NCBI RefSeq assembly: GCF_051201685.1
Contig: NZ_CP179213.1
Location: 2,790,001-2,854,000, forward strand
Length of the DNA: 64,000 nucleotides
Reading direction: 5' to 3'
Source: Luminiphilus sp051201685
GTDB lineage: Bacteria; Pseudomonadota; Gammaproteobacteria; Pseudomonadales; Halieaceae
In this document: positions 41,597-50,610 of the stretch, piece after piece
Layout of the letters: each line of letters starts with the position of its first letter
Position numbering within the stretch: the first letter of the stretch is position 1
The notes under the pieces: generated by a model
Databases searched by the model: none
What the model saw: only the letters and a program-made list of their open reading frames with translations
Told to the model about the DNA's origin: nothing
Translations under genes and position numbers: made by a program

Positions 41597-44347
41597 TCAG
41601 AGTGTTCGTGCGATCTCGTTGACGTCAAAGACTTCAATGAGGTCACCCACTTTAACATCGGTGTAGTTCTTCACCCCGATACCACACTCAACACCATTAC
41701 GGACCTCGCTGGCGTCATCTTTGAAGCGTCTCAGCGACTCGAGCTCACCCTCGTAAATAACAATATTGTCCCGAAGTACGCGAATCGGCTTGGAGCGATA
41801 TACCGTGCCTTCGGTCACCATACAGCCAGCGATCTGGCCAAACTTCGGTGACCGGAACACATCTCGGACCTCAGCAATGCCAATAATTTCCTCACGGAGC
41901 TCTGGAGACAGCAAACCACTGAGCGCGGATCTGACATCGTCGATCAAGTCGTAGATCACTTTGTAGTACCGGACTTCTACGCCTTCTTGCTCGGCAAGAC
42001 GACGCGCACCCGAATCGGCTCGGACATTGAAACCGAACATAATCGCTTCAGAGGTCAACGCGAGACTGACATCAGACTCGGTCAACCCACCTACACCGCT
42101 GGCGACTACATTGACCTTGACCTCATCATTGCCAAGATCTGCCAAGGCACCCTGGAGGGCCTCAAGAGATCCTCGCACGTCAGCCTTTACAACGAGGTTC
42201 AAGACTTTGCGCTCACCGGCGGTCATAGATTCGAACATATTGTCGAGCTTGGCTGCCTGCTGGCGTGCCAATCGGTTCGTGCGCAACTTCTCAGAGCGGC
42301 TTTCAGCGATCTCGCGAGCTCGTTTCTCGCTTTCAACAACCACAAAGGAGTCGCCAGCATCTGGCGTACCATCTAGCCCCAAAATTTCTACAGGGATACT
42401 AGGGCCCGCGTCGTCAATGGGCTGCGAGGACTCGTCCAACATCGCTCGCACGCGGCCATACTGTAGCCCTGCAAGAACGATATCCCCCTGACGAAGGGTG
42501 CCCTGCTGAACCAGCAAAGAGGCGACTGAACCACGACCCTTATCGAGGCGGGATTCAATTACGATTCCTTGCCCAGCGGTGTCTCTGGGTGCCTGTAGCT
42601 CTAACAGTTCAGACTGCAGCAGTAGTGCATCTAGCAGTGCGTCAATACCTTGGCCGGTTTGAGCCGACACCTCGATAAACTGTGTATCACCACCCCAATC
42701 CTCAGGAATGACGTCCTTTGCCGCAAGCTCGTTCTTCACCCGATCGGGATCCGCAGCCTCTTTGTCGATTTTGTTGACCGCCACAACCAAAGGCACTTCC
42801 GCGGCGCGGGCGTGCTGTATCGCTTCTTCGGTTTGGGGCATTACGCCGTCATCGGCAGCAACCACCAAAATCACAATGTCAGTTGATCGAGCACCGCGAG
42901 CACGCATGGAAGTAAAGGCAGCGTGTCCGGGAGTATCTAGGAAGGTAATCATTCCCTGCCCTGTCTGCACGTGATACGCACCGATATGCTGCGTAATCCC
43001 GCCTGCCTCACCGCTGGCCACCTTAGTTTCACGAATGTAGTCCAGCAATGATGTCTTGCCGTGATCGACGTGGCCCATCACCGTGACAACAGGGGCACGC
43101 GGTGTAAGCGTTCCCTCTTGTTTGGCAATGGCCTCTTCGAGTTTATCCTCAAGCTCGTCTTCACTGACCAACTTAACTCTATGGCCCAGCTCTTCGATAA
43201 CCAGCGACGCGGTATCCTGATCGACCATCTGATTGATCGTGGCCATGACACCCAAGCGCATTAACTCTTTTATGACCACCCCCGCTTTTACCGCCATTTG
43301 TTGTGCGAGCTCGCCAACGGAGATGTTCTCGGGAACATTAACGTCGTAAACAATTTTTTCTGTTGGCTGGGCAAACCCGTGTTTGCTGTGCTCTTCATGG
43401 CCTTTTTTGCGGCGGCCACCACGGCGGCGCCCGGCGCCACCCTCGGCGGCTTCGATATCACTCATCGACAGATTGTGACCGCGCTGCTTGCCTCTAGCGC
43501 CCGCAATTGAGGTTCTAGCCAGGCGCCCACGGCCGGGTTTCTTGCGGTCGTTATCTTCGCGGGTTGTGCGACTTGCGGGCGCATCATGCATGCGCTTTGG
43601 CTTGCGATCAGCATCGGGTTCACTGGGCGCAGCGGACCGTTTGGTTGCCTCTGCCTGCCGAAGCTTATCTTCCTCGACCTTGCGTTGCTCTTCCTTTTTA
43701 CGCTCTTCAGCCGCAGTCTCTAGGGCCTGTTTACGCTGTTCTTCTTCAGCCTTGCGACGGGCTGTAGCGCGCTGACGTAATACTTCAGGATCTAGGCTTG
43801 ATAAATCCTCGTCCTCTAGCTCAACGGGTGCAACAGTCTCAACAGCGCCCTCAGATTCCGGCTCGGTAGCGTCCAAGTTAGCGGTGCTATTAGCAGCGGA
43901 TCCCTCACCCTCTGTCGACGCGGTGGCCTCAGTCAACGACTCGGAAGCATTAAGCGCTGTTTCAGCAACACCGTCAGCAGAAACGGAGGATTCATTGGCG
44001 CCTTCCGCGGCAATGGCAGCTGCCTCGAGCTCTTCCCCAGCAACGTCTTCCTGCTCGTCACGTTTAACGTAGGTGCGCTTTTTACGCACCTCTACGTTGA
44101 CCGTACGCTTTCCGCTACCACCCGTTCGCAATGTGCTGAGCTGTTTGCGTTTCAGCGTGATTTTACGAGGCGCGGCTTCACCCTCACCATGGCTGCGCTT
44201 CAAGGCAGCCAGGAGGGTTTGCTTATCCTCCTCTGACACCTCTTCGTCTGCAGCCGAGTGCGACAATCCCGCCTCTTTCATTTGGGACAGCAATCTCTCG
44301 ACGGAGGCACCCACCGTCTCGGCTAGCTGTTCTACTGTCTGTGCCAT
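41597..44347 (-). CDS. infB: translation initiation factor IF-2
   Basis: A 916-residue GTPase that brings fMet-tRNA to the 30S P site. The N-terminal IF2-N domain (MAQTVEQLAETVGASVERLL) is followed by a long charged, Ala/Glu-rich linker (about 60-330), a second IF2-N-like domain, and the G domain with GHVDHGKTSL, DTPGH and NKID. Domains II-IV, with C-terminal YEGELESLRRFKDDASEVRNGVECGI, are complete. Internal starts, known in E. coli infB, were not assessed. Operon order nusA-infB-rbfA is canonical. Confidence 0.98.
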   Translation of the reverse strand: MAQTVEQLAETVGASVERLLSQMKEAGLSHSAADEEVSEEDKQTLLAALKRSHGEGEAAPRKITLKRKQLSTLRTGGSGKRTVNVEVRKKRTYVKRDEQEDVAGEELEAAAIAAEGANESSVSADGVAETALNASESLTEATASTEGEGSAANSTANLDATEPESEGAVETVAPVELEDEDLSSLDPEVLRQRATARRKAEEEQRKQALETAAEERKKEEQRKVEEDKLRQAEATKRSAAPSEPDADRKPKRMHDAPASRTTREDNDRKKPGRGRLARTSIAGARGKQRGHNLSMSDIEAAEGGAGRRRGGRRKKGHEEHSKHGFAQPTEKIVYDVNVPENISVGELAQQMAVKAGVVIKELMRLGVMATINQMVDQDTASLVIEELGHRVKLVSEDELEDKLEEAIAKQEGTLTPRAPVVTVMGHVDHGKTSLLDYIRETKVASGEAGGITQHIGAYHVQTGQGMITFLDTPGHAAFTSMRARGARSTDIVILVVAADDGVMPQTEEAIQHARAAEVPLVVAVNKIDKEAADPDRVKNELAAKDVIPEDWGGDTQFIEVSAQTGQGIDALLDALLLQSELLELQAPRDTAGQGIVIESRLDKGRGSVASLLVQQGTLRQGDIVLAGLQYGRVRAMLDESSQPIDDAGPSIPVEILGLDGTPDAGDSFVVVESEKRAREIAESRSEKLRTNRLARQQAAKLDNMFESMTAGERKVLNLVVKADVRGSLEALQGALADLGNDEVKVNVVASGVGGLTESDVSLALTSEAIMFGFNVRADSGARRLAEQEGVEVRYYKVIYDLIDDVRSALSGLLSPELREEIIGIAEVRDVFRSPKFGQIAGCMVTEGTVYRSKPIRVLRDNIVIYEGELESLRRFKDDASEVRNGVECGIGVKNYTDVKVGDLIEVFDVNEIARTL

Positions 44348-44400
44348 CTGTTACTCCTGATCCGTCAGACTTGGTTGATATGGATTGAACCCGATAAAAA

Positions 44401-45891
44401 TCAGGCTTCCTCCTCCGCAAACCAAGGTGCTCGAGCGGTCATAATCAACTCTCCCGCTCGCTCTTCGGTCATGTCTTCTATGTCCATCAAATCGTCAACG
44501 CCTTGCTCGGCGAGGTCTTCCATTGTTACTACGCCTCGACTCGCGAGTACAAATGCAAGGTGCCGCTCCATGCCTTCCATAGTTAGAAGGTCTTCCGCAG
44601 GCTCAACATCCAGTTTTTCTTCGGTCGCAATGGCCATGGTTAACAGCGCGTCTTTGGCACGAGCACGAAGTTCTTCGGATATTGCCTCATCGAATCCTTC
44701 GATACCCATCATTTCCTCAAGCGGTATATAGGCCACCTCGTCGAGAGTCGTGAAACCCTCTTCAACTAGCACCACAGCGACGTCTTCATCAACATCGAGA
44801 GCATTCATAAAGGTTTCTATAATTTCAACGGCCTCTGCCTCCTGACGCTCAACCGCTTCGTCAGTGCTCATGACATTGATCGTCCAACCGGTGAGCTCTG
44901 AGGCGAGGCGAACATTCTGCCCACCACGGCCAATAGCTTGAGCCAAATTGTCTTCTGCAACGGCGACTTCCATCGTGTTGCTATCTTCATCAACAACAAT
45001 CGACTCTACTTCCGCTGGAGACATTGCGTTAATAACCAGCTGAGCGGGGTTATCGTCCCAGAGAATAATATCCACGCGTTCATTATCGAGCTCATTGGAA
45101 ACGGCCTGCACACGTGAACCTCGCATGCCAACGCAGGCTCCAACAGGATCGATACGTTGGTCTCCGGTTTTCACCGCAATTTTAGCCCGAGATCCCGGAT
45201 CCCGCGCTGCCGCACGGATCTGGATAACGCCTTCTGAGATCTCCGGCACTTCAATTTTAAACAGCTCGGTCAGCATTTCCCGGCAGGCTCTCGACATAAC
45301 GAGTTGAGGGCCCCGAGACTCGGTATTTATTTCACTCAAAATTGCACGCACCCGATCGTTGATTCGGAACGTCTCTCTGCCGACCAACTCTCCCCGAGGC
45401 AGTAACCCCTCGGCATTATTGCCCAAGTCAACAATCACATTATCGCGGGTGACTTTTTTAACGATCCCCGCCAGAAGCTCACCAGTACGATCTCGATATA
45501 GATCGACGATTTGCGCCCGCTCGGCGTCACGTACTCGCTGCACAATGACCTGCTTGGCCGTCTGGGCAGCAATGCGACCAAAGTCTGCATTCTCAATAAT
45601 TTCCTCGTGCACATCGCCGACTTGCAAGCTCGCATCAGCTTCTGCAGCCTCCTCAGTGGTGAACTGCGTCCCCAACAAAGCCAGCTCCGTGTCAGGAACC
45701 ACCAACCAACGCCTGCGGGTTTGATATTCACCGCTCTCACGATCAATCACCACTTCGATATCGGACTCTTCGTCGAAGCGTTTTTTCGCCGCCGTCGCAA
45801 GTGCCAACTCGATAGCTTCGAAAATAATATCTTCCGAAACACCTTTCTCTGCGGAGACTGCCTCCGCAACCATCAATATTTCTTTACTCAT
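44401..45891 (-). CDS. nusA: transcription termination/antitermination factor NusA
   Basis: A 496-residue NusA. The N-terminal RNA polymerase-binding domain (MSKEILMVAEAVSAEKGV) leads to S1 (LAGIVKKVTRDNVIVDLGNNAEG), KH1 (DPVGACVGMRGSRVQAVSNEL) and KH2 (AIGRGGQNVRLASELTGW). Two C-terminal acidic helix-hairpin repeats (AR1, AR2) follow, as in E. coli. It starts 52 bases after rimP and precedes infB by 53. Confidence 0.98.
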   Translation of the reverse strand: MSKEILMVAEAVSAEKGVSEDIIFEAIELALATAAKKRFDEESDIEVVIDRESGEYQTRRRWLVVPDTELALLGTQFTTEEAAEADASLQVGDVHEEIIENADFGRIAAQTAKQVIVQRVRDAERAQIVDLYRDRTGELLAGIVKKVTRDNVIVDLGNNAEGLLPRGELVGRETFRINDRVRAILSEINTESRGPQLVMSRACREMLTELFKIEVPEISEGVIQIRAAARDPGSRAKIAVKTGDQRIDPVGACVGMRGSRVQAVSNELDNERVDIILWDDNPAQLVINAMSPAEVESIVVDEDSNTMEVAVAEDNLAQAIGRGGQNVRLASELTGWTINVMSTDEAVERQEAEAVEIIETFMNALDVDEDVAVVLVEEGFTTLDEVAYIPLEEMMGIEGFDEAISEELRARAKDALLTMAIATEEKLDVEPAEDLLTMEGMERHLAFVLASRGVVTMEDLAEQGVDDLMDIEDMTEERAGELIMTARAPWFAEEEA

Positions 45892-45943
45892 CGTATTCCT
45901 CGCAGCGACCCGCTACCCTGGGCGACCTTGTTGCTCTCTTGAA

Positions 45944-46444
45944 TTACTGCCCGGATGTCTCCGGCGACTTTGTTTTTTTCCCACCAGTATCCAACCTAGG
46001 TTGTACTCGTGCTCTATCAATTTGTTTGAGCGGAAGAAGATAATCATGATCTTCTACACGCACTACCACGTCCTCACCCTCGATACCCATCAACCAACCC
46101 CGAAAGCGACGCCTACCCTCAAATGGAAATCGCAGCTTCACCTCAATCGGCTCGTTAATATAAAGCGCATACTGCTCGACTTTAAACAAAAGCCGATCGA
46201 TCCCTGGAGAAGACACCTCTAAAGTGTAATCGCCTGATATGGGATCCTCCACATCCAGCACCCCGCCAACATGTCGGCTTACCTTGGCGCAGTCATCAAC
46301 ACTGACACCCGTTTCCGCTTCAATAAAGAGTCGAAGTGTCGGGCGCCGGTTGGGCGACAAAAGCTCTAGACCCCACAGCTCGAATCCTAAAGATTCCACC
46401 GTAGGCGTCAGTAACTCCGACAATCGTAATTCTTTTCCTGACAT
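45944..46444 (-). CDS. rimP: ribosome maturation factor RimP
   Basis: A 166-residue RimP needed for 30S assembly. LLTPTVESLGFELWGLEL, RLFIEAETGVSVDDCAKVSR and YTLEVSSPGIDRLLF are the family blocks, and the C-terminal SH3-like domain reads FRGWLMGIEGEDVVV. The C-terminus is basic. It lies just downstream of the initiator tRNA gene, with a terminator-like hairpin between, the same order as metY-rimP-nusA in E. coli. Confidence 0.96.
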   Translation of the reverse strand: MSGKELRLSELLTPTVESLGFELWGLELLSPNRRPTLRLFIEAETGVSVDDCAKVSRHVGGVLDVEDPISGDYTLEVSSPGIDRLLFKVEQYALYINEPIEVKLRFPFEGRRRFRGWLMGIEGEDVVVRVEDHDYLLPLKQIDRARVQPRLDTGGKKTKSPETSGQ

Positions 46445-46480
46445 ACACGTTGCATCTCAAGTGTGTTTTCAGCGGATACA

Positions 46481-46503
46481 AAAAAGCCCCAAACAGGGGC
46501 TTA
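46481..46503 (-). terminator. terminator/attenuator after the initiator tRNA
   Basis: On the - strand AAGCCCC-TGTTT-GGGGCTT runs into TTTT. It lies between the tRNA gene and rimP, so some read-through is needed if rimP depends on the tRNA promoter. The loop TGTTT is the same as in the tRNA-Leu terminator. Confidence 0.85.
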
Positions 46504-46540
46504 AACGTGATGGCTGCCTGAGCAATGGCTGCCATCGATT

Positions 46541-46617
<77 letters not shown>

Positions 46618-46622
46618 TCAAA

Positions 46623-47006
46623 ACCTGTTGTGACCACCCCTGTAGGGAACGCTGCCAATATCCGCGTTACCTTTGGTTGTCACCTTAGCGGGTCAAACCC
46701 ACTAAGCAGAGGCGCAGGAGTATAGGGATGCGCCACCTTAACGTCAACTCAGCACTTGATTATTTGCAATAAAAAGACACGGGCTCTAAGTGCGAAAAAA
46801 AGTCCCCTAGTAACCACTGACGGGCCTAGTTCTTCGACTCAAAATCTAGTTTTGCCCAAAAGAAGCTCAGACCTTCGGTTTGCAAGCCTAACAACTGTAG
46901 ACCAACCCCCGCAGAGAATGTTGGACAGGTAGACTTCAGCCCCATTGGTCCCCCGACTCTTTTCTGCAGTGCGTCAAAAGGGGTCTAAGTCGTGTTTCAA
47001 AAAAAC
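46623..47006. other. gap between the two tRNA genes
   Basis: About 380 bases with no supportable gene. It holds the promoter of the initiator tRNA; I see nothing else in 46750-47000. Confidence 0.5.
46719..46747 (-). promoter_or_regulatory. sigma-70 promoter of the tRNA-fMet-rimP-nusA-infB operon
   Basis: On the - strand TTGACG (46742-46747) and TATACT (46719-46724) are 17 bp apart, a near-consensus pair. Transcription should start about 46711, some 95 bases before the tRNA. Confidence 0.75.
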
Positions 47007-47032
47007 AAAAAAAAGACCCAAACAGGGTCTTT
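47007..47032 (-). terminator. terminator after tRNA-Leu
   Basis: On the - strand AAAGACCC-TGTTT-GGGTCTTT is followed by more T. It ends the glmM-tpiA-secG-tRNA(Leu) transcript. Confidence 0.88.
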
Positions 47033-47040
47033 AGTTGTGT

Positions 47041-47126
47041 TGGTGCGGAAGGCGGGACTTGAACCCGCACAGCCATAGGCCACTACCCCCTCAAGATAGC
47101 GTGTCTACCAATTCCACCACTCCCGC
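47041..47126 (-). tRNA. tRNA-Leu (GAG)
   Basis: An 86-nt class II tRNA with a long variable arm, encoded CCA, acceptor GCGGGAG/CTTCCGC and anticodon GAG in CTTGAGG. The D-arm GTGGTGGAATTGGTAGAC is typical of bacterial leucine tRNAs. It begins 6 bases after the secG stop, so it is processed from the secG transcript, as leuU is next to secG in E. coli. Confidence 0.95.
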
Positions 47127-47132
47127 ATTTTT

Positions 47133-47561
47133 TTAACCCTCGGGTAAATCCTGCCCCGAGTCAATAACATCACCTTCTGCTGAATCCAGCGAGGGTAAAT
47201 CAGACCCGTCGCTCTCAAAAACCGTCTCGGGGATATCGCCCGCAGGCAGGTCGCTTTCAAAAGACTGCACAGGTGCAGCTTCCACGGCCTCCATAGGTAA
47301 CTCGAACCCCAAATCATCTTCACCAGCGGTTCGGCTATCAGCAATCATTGCCAAGCCAAAACTACTGGCGAAAAAAGCAGCCACCAACCAAGCTGTTAAT
47401 TTTGTCAGCAAATTAGCACTACCGACGCTACCAAGCAGTGTCTGAGAGCCACCGGCGCCAAAGGATGCGCCTATGTCAGAGCCTTTGCCCTGCTGCATCA
47501 TTATGAGACCGATAATGCCCAAGGCCACCAGCAGGTGTACCACCAAAATAATCTGTTCCAC
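47133..47561 (-). CDS. secG: preprotein translocase subunit SecG
   Basis: A 142-residue SecG, part of the SecYEG channel. EQIILVVHLLVALGIIGLIMMQQGKGSDIGASFGAGGSQTL-type sequence covers TM1 and the conserved loop, and TAWLVAAFFASSFGLAMIA is TM2. The GTG at 47561 was chosen: it overlaps the tpiA TAG and has GGGAGGG upstream. An in-frame ATG at 47600 would lie inside tpiA. After TM2 comes a tail of about 60 residues without any Lys or Arg, rich in Asp and Glu; E. coli SecG (110 residues) has a shorter tail. Confidence 0.92.
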   Translation of the reverse strand: MEQIILVVHLLVALGIIGLIMMQQGKGSDIGASFGAGGSQTLLGSVGSANLLTKLTAWLVAAFFASSFGLAMIADSRTAGEDDLGFELPMEAVEAAPVQSFESDLPAGDIPETVFESDGSDLPSLDSAEGDVIDSGQDLPEG

Positions 47562-48304
47562 TACGCCCTCCCAGCGCTTGCTGCGCTGGCAATTTGCCAA
47601 AAGCTATTGGCATTTAAAGAAGCTCCCCCAACGAGAGCCCCATCAATATTATCGCACTCAAAGAGTACACCTGCATTTTCAGGCTTCACGCTGCCCCCGT
47701 AGATAACAGGAATGCCAGCACCGGCCTCACCAAAATGACCCTGCAAGCACTCTCTGATCACTCCGTGCATGGCTTCAGCCTGAGCCGGAGTTGCCGTACG
47801 TCCTGTGCCAATTGCCCAAACCGGTTCGTACGCTACAACTAAATTTTCGCAAGGTACCTCCGCCAACGAGCGCAGTAGCTGCTCGGTGACAACCTTGTCT
47901 TGCTGATCCGCATCGCGGTGCGCCAGGGTTTCCCCAACACAAACCACCGCTTGTAACCCTTGGGCAATAGCCAACTGAGCTTTGACCGCTACCTGAGCAT
48001 CGGTCTCGTTATACAGAGCCCGCCGTTCGGAGTGCCCGATAATGACATAGCCACACCCGAGATCACTGAGCATTTGAACCGACACCTCACCGGTGAAAGC
48101 ACCCTCAATCCGATCGGCACAGTTTTGAGCTCCCAGTGCAACGCCTTCCAATGCCCCGCTAACACTCGCCAAATAAGGCGCAGGCGGACAAAGGACCGCG
48201 TTGACGTCTGTCAACCGAGGCAGCGCGCGCCACTCCTTTGAAAATTCTGCGATCAGCTCGAGGCTGCCATGCATTTTCCAATTGGCGATGACTAGTCCCG
48301 CCAT
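47561..48304 (-). CDS. tpiA: triosephosphate isomerase
   Basis: A 247-residue TIM barrel that interconverts DHAP and glyceraldehyde-3-phosphate. ANWKMHG carries the substrate-binding Lys, IIGHSERR the catalytic His, AYEPVWAIGTG the catalytic Glu and start of loop 6, and YGGSVKPEN the phosphate site. The ATG at 48304 (MAGLVIANWKMHG) is preferred; the frame extends to 48382 with unconserved residues. It is followed directly by secG. Confidence 0.97.
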   Translation of the reverse strand: MAGLVIANWKMHGSLELIAEFSKEWRALPRLTDVNAVLCPPAPYLASVSGALEGVALGAQNCADRIEGAFTGEVSVQMLSDLGCGYVIIGHSERRALYNETDAQVAVKAQLAIAQGLQAVVCVGETLAHRDADQQDKVVTEQLLRSLAEVPCENLVVAYEPVWAIGTGRTATPAQAEAMHGVIRECLQGHFGEAGAGIPVIYGGSVKPENAGVLFECDNIDGALVGGASLNANSFWQIASAASAGRA

Positions 48305-48388
48305 CAGGCTTGCTCCAGCCAGATCAGGCGCGCGAGAATAGCGGAAGGCCCTCGCGACCGCAAGCTCCCCAGACCCGAACAACCGATA

Positions 48389-49729
48389 TCAAGCGCTGCG
48401 AATGACACCGGCGACCTGTTCGGCTAGCCCTTGGATTTCTGCGGCGTCATCACCTTCGACCATGACTCTGATAACGGGCTCAGTCCCTGACGGACGTAAC
48501 AAGAGCCTTCCCCGACCCTCCAAAACATTTTCTACTTCTCGACAAACAGCAGACACCGGGTTGTCTCCTGCCAGATCAAGGTCGGTCTCTGGCAGCGGCA
48601 CATTAATCATAACTTGGGGCAAGCGCTTCATACCCGAGAGTAAGTCCGACAGGGTCCGACCACTGGCGACGATAGCCTTGATCACCTGCAGTGCGGCTAC
48701 AATGCCATCACCCGTTGTGGTGACGTCACCACAAATCAGGTGTCCAGACGACTCTCCGCCTAGCTGCCAACCCTCGGCAGCCATACGCTCTCGGACATAA
48801 CGATCACCCACTTTCGTTCTAGCTAGCTGAACACCCTGCTCCCCGAGCGCAATTTCCAGACCCATATTCGACATCTGTGTGCCCACCACACCCGGATCCG
48901 ATTGTCCGACCGCTAGCCGGTGCATCGCGAGAACATAAAGTAGAGCATCACCATCAACCAGAGACCCATCAGCATCAATGAAGAGAACACGGTCGCCATC
49001 CCCATCAAAAGCAACTCCGAAGTCTGCGTTGGTCTCAACTACCCGCTGACTGAGCAATTCGGTTGCCGTTGAACCGACGCCTTCGTTGATATTAAAACCA
49101 TCTGGATCGGCGCCAATCACCGTGACATTGGCACCCAACTCACGAAATACAGGGGGCGCGACGTTATACGTCGCGCCATGGGCACAATCCAGGACGATGT
49201 TTAAGCCTTTGAGGGTGTATTGCCGGGGTAACGTCGCTTTACAGAACTCAACATACCGACCCGCGGCGTCATTTAGCCGTGTCGCCTTGCCCAACTGTGC
49301 CGAATCTACTGTTTGCATGGGCGCTTCCAGCGCTGCTTCGATAGCCAGTTCAAGTTCATCGGATAGCTTTGCACCAAGGCCCGAAAAAAACTTAATCCCA
49401 TTGTCATAATAGGGATTATGGGAAGCACTGATAACGATGCCCACCGCAGCATTTTGGCTGCGAGTCATCATGGCAATAGCAGGCGTAGGCAATGGACCCA
49501 GCAACTTTACATTCGCCCCTGCAGCCACTAATCCCGCCTCGAGCGCAGACTCGAACATATAACCTGAAACTCGGGTGTCCTTACCAATAATGACCGAGAC
49601 CTTCTCTCCTAGTCGCTCCGAGAATACCTGGCCGCAAGCCCACCCCAGCCGCAGCATAAATTCTGGAGTGATGGGGGCTTCTCCGACGCGGCCGCGAATT
49701 CCATCGGTACCGAAATACTTTTTACTCAT
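48389..49729 (-). CDS. glmM: phosphoglucosamine mutase
   Basis: A 446-residue hexose-phosphate mutase that converts glucosamine-6-P to glucosamine-1-P for peptidoglycan and LPS. FGTDGIRGRVGE opens the protein, VISASHNPYYDNGIKFF has the phosphorylated serine, AFDGDGDRVLFID the metal loop, GGESSGHLI the sugar-binding loop and LLRPSGTEPVIRVMVEG the phosphate-binding loop. The ATG overlaps the folP stop by 4 bases. Confidence 0.98.
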   Translation of the reverse strand: MSKKYFGTDGIRGRVGEAPITPEFMLRLGWACGQVFSERLGEKVSVIIGKDTRVSGYMFESALEAGLVAAGANVKLLGPLPTPAIAMMTRSQNAAVGIVISASHNPYYDNGIKFFSGLGAKLSDELELAIEAALEAPMQTVDSAQLGKATRLNDAAGRYVEFCKATLPRQYTLKGLNIVLDCAHGATYNVAPPVFRELGANVTVIGADPDGFNINEGVGSTATELLSQRVVETNADFGVAFDGDGDRVLFIDADGSLVDGDALLYVLAMHRLAVGQSDPGVVGTQMSNMGLEIALGEQGVQLARTKVGDRYVRERMAAEGWQLGGESSGHLICGDVTTTGDGIVAALQVIKAIVASGRTLSDLLSGMKRLPQVMINVPLPETDLDLAGDNPVSAVCREVENVLEGRGRLLLRPSGTEPVIRVMVEGDDAAEIQGLAEQVAGVIRSA

Positions 49730-50598
49730 AGTGAGGCCTCTGCAAAGGCGGTCATCATAGCGACAGCATCCAAAGTTTCAACCACATCATGCACTCGTAA
49801 AATGTGAGCGCCACCAGTCATTGCCAACACGGCCAGCGCCAAACTCGCGGGCATACGCTGCGTCGTATCGCGATCAATCACCGAGGCTATCATGGACTTC
49901 CGGGATAGCCCTACCAGAACAGGTTGTCCCAAGGCTGCCACCTCAGGCAGACGCTTGAGCAAGCTGAAATTATGCTCAGGGGATTTTCCAAAGCCAAAAC
50001 CGGGGTCAAAAATCAAGCGCTCACGAGGAATGCCTGCGGCACTACAAATTGCAGCACGCTGCTCGAGAAACTCAGTGACCTCTGACACCACATCTACATA
50101 TTTAGGACCCTGCTGCATCGTCAGCGGATCCCCTTGCATATGCATCAAGCAAATAGGTAAGCCCGTCTTAGCCGCGGCTTCCACAGCGCCGTCTCGACCC
50201 AGCGCCCGGACATCATTAATCAAGCCGACCCCTGCTGCGGCGCCGGCGAGCATGACATTAGGAGAACTGGAGTCTAATGAGATTTCAACATCGAAGCGGC
50301 TTTTAACGCAGGTTATTGCGCCAAGGACGCGATCCATCTCCTCCTGCTCGGAGACCGCCAGTGCACCGGGACGTGTAGATTCGCCACCGATATCGAGAAA
50401 CGAGGCACCAGCAACCACCATGGTTTCAGCAACTCGGCAGAGGGCGTCCAGGTTTAGGCTTGAAGCGCTAAACAGTGCTCCACCGTCTGAAAATGAATCG
50501 GGAGTAACGTTGAGAATTCCCATGACCAAGGGACGACTCAAGGAAAATTCCCGGCCAGGGCACACTAGCTGTGTGGGCCCATAGCCCGGTTTTTTCAT
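49726..50598 (-). CDS. folP: dihydropteroate synthase
   Basis: A 290-residue DHPS, the sulfonamide target, joining pterin pyrophosphate and p-aminobenzoate. MGILNVTPDSFSDGG, ASFLDIGGESTRPGA and IGLSRKS-type VLVGLSRKSMIA with FDPGFGFGKSPEHN are clear. It starts 12 bases after ftsH and overlaps glmM, the usual ftsH-folP-glmM order. Confidence 0.97.
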   Translation of the reverse strand: MKKPGYGPTQLVCPGREFSLSRPLVMGILNVTPDSFSDGGALFSASSLNLDALCRVAETMVVAGASFLDIGGESTRPGALAVSEQEEMDRVLGAITCVKSRFDVEISLDSSSPNVMLAGAAAGVGLINDVRALGRDGAVEAAAKTGLPICLMHMQGDPLTMQQGPKYVDVVSEVTEFLEQRAAICSAAGIPRERLIFDPGFGFGKSPEHNFSLLKRLPEVAALGQPVLVGLSRKSMIASVIDRDTTQRMPASLALAVLAMTGGAHILRVHDVVETLDAVAMMTAFAEASL

Positions 50599-50610
50599 GG
50601 TGTTAGACGA

